A stretch of DNA of 64,000 nucleotides from Aphidius gifuensis (GCF_014905175.1 NC_057788.1:12035446-12099445), one strand, 5' to 3'. Positions 1-9,623 are shown, counted from the first letter of the stretch. Notes: a model not told the origin generated them from the sequence alone. Numbers and translations: made by a program.

Positions 1-23
1 AAATTGATGTTTAGTTTAAAAAA

Positions 24-1089
24 ATGGCTTCATCAACAAGCATGGTGATGGCAGAACACATCGAAAAACGTACTTGGTTTGAACGTGGTGAAAGATTATT
101 GTATCGTGTAGAATCCAATCGCCGTGAAAGTTTTGAAACATGGCCGTTAGCTCATCTTTTAGATATTTTTGAATTGGCTTCTGCTGGATTCTATTATACC
201 GGAGTTGGTAACTTTGTATGTTGTTTTGAATGTGGAGTTAAAATTAACGATTGGACTTTGGGCGATAATCCTTGGCGAACATCATCGAAACAAACCAAGC
301 TGTAGATTTGTACGCCGAATACCATGTGGAAATGTCCCTGTGGGCATCCACCCTGACACCGTGGCTGTACCTACTTTCTACCCTTATCGGAAAAATATTT
401 CTCCTGTAATTTCACCGTCATTCCGTTATTCATATTATTCAGCGGCGGTATCAAGACTTGAACATCGAGAATTTTTAACTCTTCTTCATTAGCTACCACC
501 ACCGTACCCTGATCCACAACCTGAGATTGATGTTAAAACTGCCAAGGTTCGACAATACTTGACTTATGACGTACGCCTGAAATCATATGGATATTGGCCT
601 AGGCACATGAGCCAGACAAAAGAAAAGCTAGCTGAGGCCGGATTTTTCTACACTGGTATTGGTGACTACGTTCAGTGTTATCACTGTGGTAATAGTATAA
701 AAGATTGGCTCCCAAATGAAGATCCATGGGAAGAACATGCACGTTATTTTAAAGAATGCTATTTTGTACGTGTTATCAAAGGACAAGAATTTATTGATCA
801 TTTTAAAATACCTCAAACCGATGATCAACCATCAGACGATGAGGAAGAAGTAGAAAGTTTGACAATCGAATCGAACTCAATAGTCATTATGAAAAATATA
901 CCTACGGATTACCACAGTATAGATGAAGATATTGAATTCAAATGTAAAATTTGTTTTGAAAAAAATTTAGGTATATTATTTTTACCATGTAGACATTTTG
1001 TTTCTTGTGGAAATTGTTCAACTGATTTAAAAAAATGTGTTATATGTAGAGCAGATATTGAAAAAGTTGTACGACCAATTATTTCATAA
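24..1089 (+). pseudogene. iap: Inhibitor of apoptosis (two BIR + RING), broken
   Basis: IAP proteins bind caspases or IAP antagonists through zinc-binding BIR domains and act as E3 ubiquitin ligases through a C-terminal RING; large DNA viruses of insects carry similar genes. BIR1 lies in the first frame (24 to about 280; RRESFETWP, AGFYYTGVG, CCFECG, GDNPW). The frame then shifts by one near 280, and the rest of BIR1 (EHH..., later C) is in the frame running to the end. A TAG at 490-492 interrupts the linker in that same frame. BIR2 (559 to about 780; AGFFYTGIG, CYHCG, DPWEEH, C) and a C3HC4 RING (about 945-1070; CKICFEK, CRHFVSCGNC, CVICRA) are intact. The two-BIR plus RING plan matches viral and small insect IAPs. 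One frameshift and one nonsense codon mean decay or assembly error. It stands 125 bases upstream of the envelope gene on the same strand. An independent insect iap copy is the alternative. Confidence 0.85.
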
Positions 1090-1214
1090 ATATAAAAATA
1101 AAAATAATTTTTTAAACAAATATAACCTGTCTTGTAAATTATTTTACCTATTCATATACCCATGTTGTAAATTAATCGACTTAGTCAATCACAAGCCGTG
1201 ATTCAGTCAATACC

Positions 1215-3101
1215 ATGGCGTTTACAGCATTTTTGATTTTTTCTGTAGTTGTGAAGATAATTGAATCGAGAATACAAACACCGGGTTTGTATTATGATCA
1301 TATCGAAAACGTGCGTCTAACGAGTAATAGTCTACAACTTACTACGTATATGGATGTTGACGATCTTCTCAATTTTTTACCGAATATTTTACCTTTGCGT
1401 TACTTTGATGCTGATTTGGGCGGAGGTGGTAATTATACTAAAGAAGACCCAGGATTGGCTGGTCTACATAAAATATGTCAAAAGTATGAAGCAGATAAAA
1501 TTGTAGAAAATAATTGTGACTTTGTATCACGACGCCTTCCTTTTTTGGAACAACAACGAAAAAAAATCGCAATGTATACAGAACAAATTAATTCATTATT
1601 TCATAAAGACGTTATAAAAACAAAACGTAATGAACCGATCTACCCTATCGTGGGTGCAATATCAAGCTCTTTATTTGGGATTCTGAATAAAGACGATGCC
1701 AAGATGATCAACGAAGAAATCAATAAATTAAAACGTGATAATAAAAAAACAATTTCTGTTTTAAATAATACAACCCATTTATTACAAACAGAGCTACATA
1801 CAGTGCAGACTCGATTAAAAAACAATGACGGACTTATCAATTATTTTCGTGCACAAATGGAAGAATTTAGTGTTGGATGGAAAAGCAAGGATACACTTTT
1901 ATGGAAAGTTCACTTTGAAACTATGGTAAACCTCGGTCGTACCTGGCTTCAGAATATAGAGCTGAGTTATGATGAATATATTAATTCCTTAGAACTCGTA
2001 ATTCAAATCGACTATTTTGCTAGACTCGGATTAATCCACCCTCGAATAATGTCTAGTAAGAAAATTGAAGATTCTTTGCGTCTTTTTTTACAAAATAATA
2101 ATAATCAGTATGTACTACCATTATCAATAAATGAAGCGGGTATTGATGGTCTGCGGAAAATTGCAAAAATATCTATTACCTACCATGAGAGACGAATTTT
2201 ACTGAGTATTATGATACCTCTACTATCACCAAAAATTTATTCAATATATGAAATCCATCCAGCACCGATAAAACAACATACTTTCCAATCACATATTGCG
2301 GCATACATTAAACCTAAAAGTTCTTTGATTCTTATAGCCCAAGATAAAAGTGAATACAGTACCAACGTTAATATCCAGGCATGTCAATTTTCACCAGTCG
2401 TACCAACATCTTTTTGTACTCACTCTTTTTCTTTACAAGATACAAGAAATATAAATTCATGTGAAATTAATTTATTAATGACAAACAAACAAGATAATAT
2501 GTTAGATTGTGATATTCAATTTTATGAAAATCCTCAACCAAATTTTATTCAATTATATAATAAAAAATGGTTATATAGCATGGTTGAAAATACTGAGTTA
2601 CGAGTTATTTGTGGTGATGACGTGAAAACCCGCAAACTAAATTATACAGGTATAATAACTGTCAATAGTGGATGTAGAGCCCGTATCGACTCTGTGACAT
2701 TAGTCGGGGTTCCTGGCATATCCCAAAATAATGATAAAGTCCTCCATCCCTATATTGGTGGATATGATTTTTTAAATTTAGTTGAAGGTATAAATGAAAC
2801 TAATAAAACAGCGATTGAAAAAATGATTGTCAACTCAAGTCCTCTAAGTCTCAAAGAAATTGTAAAGACATTAAATGCTGTGAAATTTACTGTGACTGAA
2901 AAAGAAAAAATTCACGATACTCACCTAAAAATTTTACTGGGTCAAATATTATTAGGACTTGTTCTTTTGTACCATATTTTAAAAAAACCAACATTGAATT
3001 GTTTTTACACAATAAGAAAAAAAATTAAAAAATTCAACGACATAAAAGTTGAAAATGATGTTGGATCCTCAGACAGACCAACCAACACCGACATCTACTA
3101 A
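1215..3101 (+). CDS. Envelope fusion protein, baculovirus F / errantivirus Env type
   Basis: Likely class I membrane fusion glycoprotein of the family shared by baculovirus F proteins and insect errantivirus (gypsy) Env. The 628-residue frame is uninterrupted. An N-terminal hydrophobic stretch (about residues 2-16) looks like a signal peptide. A basic site KTKR (135-138) sits just before a hydrophobic, fusion-peptide-like stretch (about 142-157, ending SSSLFGIL) and an acidic/asparagine segment followed by a long helical region (160-210) typical of the family. Several N-x-S/T sites are present (NYT, NNTT, NETNKT, NSS). A transmembrane helix (about 573-589, LGQILLGLVLLY) is followed by a basic tail. 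The ATG has a good context (ACCATGG) and lies 10 bases downstream of a TCAGTC initiator-like motif. The cleavage site lacks Arg at P4, so furin processing is uncertain. Family assignment rests on this layout, not on a search. Neighbours are a viral-type IAP and Polinton capsid genes, so capture by a Polinton-like virus is inferred. Confidence 0.75.
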   Translation: MAFTAFLIFSVVVKIIESRIQTPGLYYDHIENVRLTSNSLQLTTYMDVDDLLNFLPNILPLRYFDADLGGGGNYTKEDPGLAGLHKICQKYEADKIVENNCDFVSRRLPFLEQQRKKIAMYTEQINSLFHKDVIKTKRNEPIYPIVGAISSSLFGILNKDDAKMINEEINKLKRDNKKTISVLNNTTHLLQTELHTVQTRLKNNDGLINYFRAQMEEFSVGWKSKDTLLWKVHFETMVNLGRTWLQNIELSYDEYINSLELVIQIDYFARLGLIHPRIMSSKKIEDSLRLFLQNNNNQYVLPLSINEAGIDGLRKIAKISITYHERRILLSIMIPLLSPKIYSIYEIHPAPIKQHTFQSHIAAYIKPKSSLILIAQDKSEYSTNVNIQACQFSPVVPTSFCTHSFSLQDTRNINSCEINLLMTNKQDNMLDCDIQFYENPQPNFIQLYNKKWLYSMVENTELRVICGDDVKTRKLNYTGIITVNSGCRARIDSVTLVGVPGISQNNDKVLHPYIGGYDFLNLVEGINETNKTAIEKMIVNSSPLSLKEIVKTLNAVKFTVTEKEKIHDTHLKILLGQILLGLVLLYHILKKPTLNCFYTIRKKIKKFNDIKVENDVGSSDRPTNTDIY

Positions 3102-3137
3102 AATCTGTAAGCTCTCCCACTCTTATTTTTAAAAAAG

Positions 3138-3173
3138 TATAAAAGCTTTCGAAAAAAGTTTATTTCATCAGTT
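3138..3173 (+). promoter_or_regulatory. TATA box plus TCAGTT initiator
   Basis: TATAAAAG at 3138-3145 is followed 30 bases on by TCAGTT (3168-3173), the arthropod initiator consensus, and then by the ATG at 3181. The spacing from TATA to the initiator A is what RNA polymerase II core promoters use. It would give a transcript with a leader of about 11 bases, as is common for compact viral genes. Confidence 0.7.
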
Positions 3174-3180
3174 ATTCAAC

Positions 3181-3900
3181 ATGGCTCAATACGACAGGGT
3201 TCTCGTTTTACCATATACAACGGCTCTTAATAAATCTAATACAAAATCATTGTGTGTTGGTCTTGAGTGGACAAGTGGCGAGTATTTTAAATCTGCAATA
3301 CAAATTATAGCCAGTGATACCAAAAGAAGTATTTTTTTGGATAACGAGACGCAATGGATACCGTTGACGAAAATGTGTAGATCATTTTCATATTATTATG
3401 ATGGTGACGATTCGAGACCGGACTTCAAACTCAATTACACTCAACCAGTACATCTTGGAGATTTAACTATAAGTTTTCCAGCCACAGACCATAAACGTGA
3501 GCGAGGTATTCTTTTTGAACAAGGGAATGTCCGTTTATTATTTATGAAAAAAACTTTGAGGACATTATCCTCTCTCGGAACATGGGTAGCAGCTTGTCAA
3601 AAAATATTGTCTCATTATCCTGCAGATATTTACTCGGATGGCATTATAGAATATCTACGAAAAAACTTTGGAGGTGTGCGTATTCATAAAGAAACTCTTC
3701 AGCATTATTTACAGATGACTGTTGGGAACCATTTCTTTGAGGAAATACAGAAATCGACTGAAGACAATACAAAACTTGAACCGGGTTTTATGGATCCATG
3801 TTTGCCTTTATTGTATAATGATATTTTAGTCAAGAATTTTGATCAGTTATACGACTTTATTTATCCTGCCACTGCACCAAACAGTTTAAATCCTGTGTAG
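3181..3900 (+). CDS. Unknown protein of the Polinton-like block
   Basis: An intact 239-residue frame directly behind a TATA/Inr promoter. I do not recognise a named domain. The N-terminal part (CVGLEW, then FKSAIQI and a segment of alternating hydrophobic residues to about residue 110) looks like a small beta-rich fold. The C-terminal half is helical, ending in NSLNPV. There is no signal peptide, membrane segment or zinc motif. It sits between the envelope gene and the first RNase H-like gene, all on the plus strand, 79 bases after the envelope stop. Its preserved frame amid damaged neighbours suggests it was functional until recently. A DNA-binding or transcription role would be a guess. Confidence 0.6.
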   Translation: MAQYDRVLVLPYTTALNKSNTKSLCVGLEWTSGEYFKSAIQIIASDTKRSIFLDNETQWIPLTKMCRSFSYYYDGDDSRPDFKLNYTQPVHLGDLTISFPATDHKRERGILFEQGNVRLLFMKKTLRTLSSLGTWVAACQKILSHYPADIYSDGIIEYLRKNFGGVRIHKETLQHYLQMTVGNHFFEEIQKSTEDNTKLEPGFMDPCLPLLYNDILVKNFDQLYDFIYPATAPNSLNPV

Positions 3901-3957
3901 TATCGTGGACCAACACCTTCCCATTATGTAGACCATATGGTCAACGCCACTAAATAA

Positions 3958-4262
3958 AAAATGAATGATTTGTATTTAAAAAAAAAAAAAAATAATAATA
4001 ATAATGATAAATGACTTGTATTTAGAAAAAAATAAATAAATAAATAAATAAAATAATAATAATAATAAATAAATAAAAAATAATAAATTCCTTGTATTTA
4101 AAAAAATAAATAAATAAATAAATAATAATAATAAATGATTGTATTTGAAATATAAATAAATAAAGAAAAAAAAATAATAATAATTAATTCCTTGTATTTG
4201 AAAATAATTTGACTTGTATATATTTTTCCCCCCACCTCTATAATAATAATAATAATAATAAG
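3958..4262. repeat. AT-rich microsatellite with CTTGTATTT core units
   Basis: About five imperfect units of AAT(G/T)(A/C)(C/T)TTGTATTT followed by runs of AAATAAATAAAT and AATAATAAT. The array fills the gap between the ORF ending at 3900 and the next gene. It has no coding potential; the repeated TTGTATTT may derive from duplicated 3' untranslated sequence with poly(A)-like tails. Confidence 0.75.
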
Positions 4263-4317
4263 AATTTTGGATTTATCTGTGTTTTCGAAAAACTACTTCA
4301 GTCTTTATTTGGTCGTC

Positions 4318-4911
4318 ATGGATATCGCTATTGTTGTTCTTGGTTTTGTAGAAAAAGATTTTACTTTTTCACCAAAAGAAATTGCTGTGATTGGTATAAA
4401 TGAAAAAATAGCTGGTCATTGGCTATTAACGCCACCTTGCGACTTTACAACACTCTCAGCGTATGGTCGTTATGAAAACCTGAAGCGTACCCGTAGACTA
4501 AAAATAAATTGGTTCGATGGTGAGTCTGAGGAAGCACAAGTCATCAAAGTTTTAAGGACCCTTGCCTCAAAAAGCAGAATTATTTTGAGTTCTGGCAATG
4601 AATCCTGTGAATATCTCGAGAGAGTACTATGCACGGCAATCAGAGATGTTGATAAAGAGAAATTTTGGCCTGAATTTATCAAACAATTACCACCGTCAAC
4701 AACCTGTATTCACCATGGGTTACAGAAAGAAACAGGATGCGCCCTCCAAGTTGCGCGACAAATAAAAAAGTGGATGAACAATAGATATGAATTTGTTAAA
4801 CAAAGAAATTATGAGGAGGCTGTTGCTATACCAGAACATTTACGTACACCTCGTGAGCCTGAAATAGATTATCCTGGAAACATACACAGTGTGGATGAAA
4901 CTGATGTTTGA
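4318..4911 (+). CDS. RNase H-like family protein, paralogue 1
   Basis: Member of a small family present three times in this window (also 5615-6207 and 18757-19476). I start it at the ATG at 4318 rather than the in-frame ATG at 4267, because MDIAIVVLGF then lines up with the start of the third copy (MSVFVDFQGF). Shared landmarks are a first beta strand, KEIAV (third copy KELAI), GHWLLTPP, a W.DGE/WDSGD segment, a strand before an acidic patch, and a C-terminal Cys-His region (CIHHG, then GCALQVARQIKKW). The layout resembles DnaQ/RNase H-fold nucleases, but the first catalytic Asp is replaced by Leu-Gly here, so activity is doubtful. I recall this family from insect Polinton/adintovirus-like elements; that placement is memory, not a search. 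The frame (198 residues) is intact. Confidence 0.6.
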   Translation: MDIAIVVLGFVEKDFTFSPKEIAVIGINEKIAGHWLLTPPCDFTTLSAYGRYENLKRTRRLKINWFDGESEEAQVIKVLRTLASKSRIILSSGNESCEYLERVLCTAIRDVDKEKFWPEFIKQLPPSTTCIHHGLQKETGCALQVARQIKKWMNNRYEFVKQRNYEEAVAIPEHLRTPREPEIDYPGNIHSVDETDV

Positions 4912-5614
4912 AATAAAAATTGTAAAAAATAAAAATTTGAGAAAATAAAAATTTAATTTATATTTAAAAAAAAAAAAAAAGTCTTGAAATTTATTTCCAT
5001 AGGTTAAGAATAGTATTATATATTTTTATTTTATATTTAAGTTTTGTTTTCAAGCAAAAAAGATTTTAAGAAAAGTTCTATACACCATGTCTGAAACTGA
5101 CCCAACTATGTAACTATAAAAACCTCTCACTCCCACGCATTGCTTTCTCCATAAGACGTTTTTCTATCCGAGTCCCTATGTTATTCCTTACTCCAGACGT
5201 CACCCATGCATTTTTACTACGCGCCCTTACAATCTCATTCATCCTATACTACACACCCCCTCACACACATACCTCTCACTCGCACCCTTGCTATTTTATT
5301 TTTACCCCATGCATCCTATGCGGGCCCCATGCACAACACACACGAGGGGGGAAGGGGGGGGGGGGGAACCGCATTCCACAAAGTCGCCCAGAAGAGCCAC
5401 CTTCTACTCCGGCTGTACTGCCCAGGTTTTTCATGGTTTCCCTGGGCTATAATTGAAATCGGGTACAGTTTGAACGCATTACAAAAGTCGACATCCATGA
5501 CTGTCGCAAAATGAGTTGTAAGGAGTTGACGGTTGGAAAAACAGAAAGCAAGACGTGAGGCACACCGTGTTAAAAACTTCTTCATAAAAAAGAAAAAGTG
5601 AAAAAGAAGTGTAG
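4912..5614. other. Intergenic stretch, no gene recognised
   Basis: This holds a poly(A)/AAATAAAA region after the previous gene, pyrimidine-rich sequence (5160-5330) and a guanine tract (about 5343-5368) able to form a G-quadruplex. ORFs on both strands overlap here, but none shows a recognisable motif or a start with a promoter. Confidence 0.6.
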
Positions 5615-6207
5615 CACGTTAAATACGACTCATTTTACATTTTTTTTTACAAGTCAATTAATCTGTGGTTGATACGCAATTGGCATGGGTTATCGTGGGA
5701 GTGTGGTGATGTATCTTATAATGACATGAAACTTATAATTTCTAACGTCTTGAAATCACCTTGTTATATATATGTAAAAGGTGACGAGAAAAAAAATGGA
5801 TGGATGAAATTACTGACAATTCAAAAGTAGAAATTGATTTATATTCAATGGATTCTCCAGGGATAAGAACAATAAAAAATCAAATAACAAGTCATCCAGA
5901 AATTCATTATGCTATACGTAATTGTCATTGTGCACTTGACAATGTACAACAGTTAAAACTATGGTTTCAGAATTATTGGAGTGAGAAATCATCTCTTAAT
6001 AAATCTATACAGTTGTACTATGCATTGAAAAATTTATCGAAACTTAGAAAAGAAGATATAGAAATTTTACCAGAAAACTTTATACTTTTATACGCCTCGG
6101 AATCAATGGATGAAATTTGGTATAAATTGCCTAAAAATTTGAAAAACAATCATAAATTCATCGGAGAGTGTCGTTGTGAAGAACATTTTAATTTTTTGGG
6201 TTTATAA
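5615..6207 (+). pseudogene. RNase H-like family protein, paralogue 2 (N-terminus lost, frameshifted)
   Basis: The open frame from 5615 carries HGLSWECGD and YIYVKGDEKK, equivalent to HGIPWDSGD and YIFVKGIDRR of the third copy at 18757-19476. The frame changes at the A-run at about 5788-5796 and continues from the ATG at 5800 with the C-terminal half: a Cys-His patch (CHCALDNVQ), a tryptophan helix, and a tail (ASESMDEIW) that aligns with the third copy (ASSEIDGVW). The family's first strand and KELA motif are absent upstream. A single-base change in the homopolymer would explain the break, so this is either a recent pseudogene or an assembly error in a 5'-truncated gene. It sits tandem to paralogue 1, which implies duplication within the element. 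Confidence 0.6.
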
Positions 6208-6562
6208 ACAGATGCATTTGATGGACCATTACCAAAAAAAAAAAATTGTATTCTATGTCAAAATAATAAAAAAAAAAATAATTTGAAAAAAATAATAATA
6301 CCTCACATATATATTTTATGTGAGCGTTAAAATTTATGATGACTAACCAATGTTTATTTTGAAAAATTAGGGTCAACGGTTTTTACATATACGTTATAAA
6401 ACACTATAGTGCATGTGCGCACGGATCAATATATACACAAAGAAGGGCCTTGTAGATTCGAAAAAAGCTTGAGTAGAGCTCATTAATATATCAACTCTTG
6501 GTGTGTGAACATTAATAAAGTAAATATAAGTTATAAGTTATAAGTTATAACTAAAAATTATA

Positions 6563-6916
6563 ATGGACCAGTGTCAAATAGAGTCTGAAATTTATCAAAA
6601 TTTTTTGATGAATAATGCTGAATATAATACACAAGAAGAAAAGCTGAAGTCATTTCTTGAAAATTTACATATACATTGGAAAAAAGTTGAACTTCTACAA
6701 TTCGAATCGTTTTTGGATACGTATGATGAAGTATATTCAATGACTGAAAGTCAAATTAAATTAATTAACTTATTTGAGCTACCACCATACGTCTATGATG
6801 AAAAGGATCTTGTATTCAAATATTTTGATAGGACTGCAATTCCAACTTTAACACCACTCATACAAGAATTATTTGAGCTATGGAATAAAAATAAAAAATC
6901 GAACGGAGATTCATAG
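6563..6916 (+). CDS. Small acidic ORF of unknown function
   Basis: A 117-residue frame, rich in Glu, Leu and Tyr, probably all-helical. It has no signal peptide, membrane segment or zinc motif. It begins at an ATG 356 bases after the second RNase H-like gene, is preceded by a triple TTATAAGTTATAA run, and is followed by a second acidic tail in another frame (EEQESEEDIEEQD-like, up to about 6950), which suggests a C-terminal frameshift. It has no counterpart at the same place in block B. I do not recognise it. Confidence 0.4.
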   Translation: MDQCQIESEIYQNFLMNNAEYNTQEEKLKSFLENLHIHWKKVELLQFESFLDTYDEVYSMTESQIKLINLFELPPYVYDEKDLVFKYFDRTAIPTLTPLIQELFELWNKNKKSNGDS

Positions 6917-7145
6917 AAGAACAAGAAAGCGAAGAAGACATTGAAGAACAAGATTAAGAAACACACAGCGAAGAATAATTTTTAAAAATGTATTATATAA
7001 AAGTGAAATAAATATCTATAAACCAATGTTGTATTTTAAAAAAATGTTTTTTCATTTATTTTTAGTTTTACAAAATTTATTATGTTTTTTTATAAATATA
7101 GGATCTATAATTCTACTTAATTTTTTCATCCGCATTTGAAATCTT

Positions 7146-7391
7146 TCATGATCTCGAGCCATTGTTTCCTATTCTCCACGTCTTGCTGATCGATAGGCAT
7201 ACGCCCATGTATACATCACGTGTACGGTAGTAAACGAGTGGTAGTAAACGATACATGCATCTTTTGAATAATATTGATTGCAGAATTTTTTGATTAGTGT
7301 TCTCAATATCTTCTGGACGTTCGAGTTTCAAATATTTTATTTTTGATTTTTGAATGTTTTCTTTTGGTTTCATTTTATTTTTATTATCCAT
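7146..7391 (-). CDS. Small basic ORF downstream of the capsid gene (3 of 3)
   Basis: An 81-residue ORF with an ATG start. The N-terminal half is Lys/Asn-rich (MDNKNKMKPKENIQ) and the C-terminal half is more hydrophobic. It is the last of three consecutive minus-strand ORFs that follow the capsid gene with gaps of about 30-40 bases. Such tight packing is typical of viral gene blocks and argues for real genes, but no motif is recognisable and AT-rich DNA yields short ORFs by chance. Confidence 0.3.
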   Translation of the reverse strand: MDNKNKMKPKENIQKSKIKYLKLERPEDIENTNQKILQSILFKRCMYRLLPLVYYRTRDVYMGVCLSISKTWRIGNNGSRS

Positions 7392-7428
7392 TTGTTTATT
7401 ATTTTTTAATTCAAAATTGTAGTTAATA

Positions 7429-7611
7429 TTACGGTCGATGATCTCCTACTGATCCATATATTCCTTGCTTTACATAACCATAATATGGCTCAGAACCTCG
7501 CAATGATTTAGATATTTCAAAATAATTTTTCCTCGATTCTTTTTCAACTTTTGATTCGTATTGCATTCCACTTGAACGCGAGGAGCTGTTACCACTTGTA
7601 TTTTTATCCAT
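7429..7611 (-). CDS. Small hydrophilic ORF downstream of the capsid gene (2 of 3)
   Basis: A 60-residue ORF starting at an ATG, Ser/Gly-rich at the N-terminus (MDKNTSGNSSSRSSG) and ending in a Tyr/Gly-rich segment. It is probably disordered. It starts 27 bases after the end of the preceding minus-strand ORF. No family is recognised. Confidence 0.3.
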   Translation of the reverse strand: MDKNTSGNSSSRSSGMQYESKVEKESRKNYFEISKSLRGSEPYYGYVKQGIYGSVGDHRP

Positions 7612-7637
7612 TATTTTGAAGCCAAATGTTTTTTTAA

Positions 7638-7826
7638 TTATTTTTCTTTTCTTGACCGAGCAGAAAAAAATTTAGAATTTTTGGATTTCGGTTCGTTGTA
7701 TTGTTGTTGTTTTCTTTCATTTTTTTCAGCTTTTGTCTCTTTGATCAAGGGAGTTTTATCAGAATATTCGTCAGTAGATTTATTTTTTTTAAACATTTCG
7801 ATGTTTACTCCATAAAAGTTAAACAT
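7638..7826 (-). CDS. Small lysine-rich ORF downstream of the capsid gene (1 of 3)
   Basis: A 62-residue ORF with an ATG start, hydrophobic for about 10 residues, then strongly basic (KETKAEKNERKQQQ, ARSRKEK). It starts 32 bases beyond the capsid stop. A DNA-condensing or virion core role is conceivable from composition and position only. Confidence 0.3.
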   Translation of the reverse strand: MFNFYGVNIEMFKKNKSTDEYSDKTPLIKETKAEKNERKQQQYNEPKSKNSKFFSARSRKEK

Positions 7827-7857
7827 TGAATGAAAGATTTTGAGTTTGGGATTAAAT

Positions 7858-9623
7858 TTAAACTAATTTTCTGACGGAGCCACTGATTGGATTGTATTCA
7901 ACAATGTGGTCATGTAATATTAAACAATAAGCCGATGTTTCAGCGGGAAACTGTTCGAATGATTCGAATTCAAGCCGTATATCAACGGGTCCAGATTTTA
8001 AAAATTCGTTTTGTTTTGAACAATTAATTACAATAAGAGGAGCCTGATCTATGTATTCTTTTTTTGTTAATAATGGTTCTGACTCTTTTCCGTAATACGA
8101 AACTTGAAAATGACCAAACATGTCATATAATAAAGCATATTGGTTTTGTGTTATGCTCATATTAAGATTACCATATGGATATGGTTGAGAATTCAAAAAA
8201 GTTTAATATCTCTCATCTTACAATGATCGAAAAGACTGGCATCTTTATTTGCAACATTTTTTCGTGCTGTTTGAAAACCAACGATAACGTATCTTGGTTT
8301 TTCAAGTTGTGTTGATGTTTTAACACTCCAAATATGCTTTGTTGTTGCTGGTAACAAAGGATAATCATATAGTAGGGATGTGAAAATGCCGGTCACAATT
8401 TTTTTTGTCATGTCATAGAAAAAATGACCGGCATGTGACAATTCTGTGACGTCATTTTTTTTTTTTGTCACAATATATTGTCATGTTTTTTTTCTGTCAT
8501 GAAGCTGTCATTTGACGATCATATAGATGAAGAATGACCGTCACATTTTTTTTTTGTCATTTTTTTTTGTCATATTTTACTCAAAAATTCAGCAGTCAAA
8601 GTCTAGGTCTACAAATAATAAAAGCCCTTAAAAAACAGTATCGGGCGATATTTGGTAAAAATAGACTTAATGAAAATATTAAAATCAGGGGGCGACAGTC
8701 GCTGCGACACTTATTGAGAAATGACAGTCACGGTTTTTATTTGTCACAATTAGGTCAATGGCAGCTAAATAGTTGAAAAATGACGGTCAATCTTTTTTTT
8801 TGTCATAATTTTATTTTATGACAAAATTGTCACATGACATCGCGTTGTGTCATTTGACCGTCATATGACAATGTCATGTGACATGTCACTAAAATTTTCT
8901 CATCTCTATCATATAGTTCCCGAGTACGAAAACTCATTGCTATAGATGGATTTTTTGCAATAAAATTAAGTAATTGAATTTTTTGTTTGTCTGACACTTG
9001 TATGTATGGCACTATCCACTCAATTTTTTCCAAACCAATTTTTACATTTTCAGCAGCAGCATCAGCAACAGTTGTCTGTTTATATGCGTTTGTATCTGTA
9101 TTCGATCTTACAATAATAAGTTCATGCTTTGCATTAATAATTATTTTACGAAATCTTCAGCGAAACCTAATAATATACTCAATGGAATTGATATATTAAA
9201 ATTTCCTTCATTATCAAATATTTTTTCTTCGTTTATCCAGTCTGCATTTTCAAGAAATGCTTTTTGATTAGGGTTAAATGATACATATCCTTTCATTAAA
9301 GTTGTAAGACCAACATTTTTACTACGATCAACTTCAATGCCATTTATTTCATAACGAATTTCTTCAAACATATGAGCAATTGACATTTTAACAAGAGAAG
9401 TTGTAGCAGCAACAGCAGTTCCATTACTTTTTGTAAATTTTTCTGTAATATGCAGTGAACTTTTACTTGGTAATAAACACAAGTCTTGATGTTGAACTCC
9501 AATTCTTATTTCATCACTATTATTAAATTTTGAAGCGCCATATGGCAGATAAGTGTGAAGCTCATAATGAGCGGCTGATTCATCAAATATTATAGGTTTT
9601 TGAATATTTAAGATTTCTTCCAT
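7858..9623 (-). pseudogene. Polinton-type capsid (jelly-roll-like) protein, copy A, interrupted
   Basis: About 410 codons once the inserted element (8373-8908) is discounted. It aligns along its length with copy B at 20344-21571: PYG(A/S)S.FNNSDEIRI near the N-terminus, then MFEEIRYEINGIEVD, LLGFAED, YPLLPATTKHIW, QLEKPRYVI, PYGNLN, QNE.LKSGPVD(I/V)RLEFE and AYCLI.HD near the C-terminus. I recognise this as the insect Polinton/adintovirus capsid family, inferred to be a double jelly-roll major capsid protein; the fold itself is not visible by eye. The start chosen is the ATG at 9621-9623 (MEEILN). Frame breaks occur at about 9143 and 8199, both at homopolymer runs, plus the MITE insertion. 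The order capsid, short basic ORF, penton on one strand repeats in block B. Confidence 0.7.
8373..8908. mobile_element. hAT-type MITE inserted in the capsid gene
   Basis: The 536-bp element has short imperfect terminal inverted repeats: TAGGGATGTGAAAAT at the left, and ATTTTCTCATCTCTA at the right. An exact 8-bp duplication TCATATAG flanks it (8365-8372 and 8909-8916), the target-site length of hAT transposons. The interior is full of TGTCACATGACA-like direct and inverted motifs and has no transposase. Capsid codons resume in frame across the duplicated site if one copy of the target is removed. Confidence 0.88.

Noticed and set aside
5178..5585. Overlapping ORFs on both strands around the G-run
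   Set aside because: Low-complexity His/Thr/Pro or Pro-rich translations produced by skewed base composition; no promoter or family resemblance.
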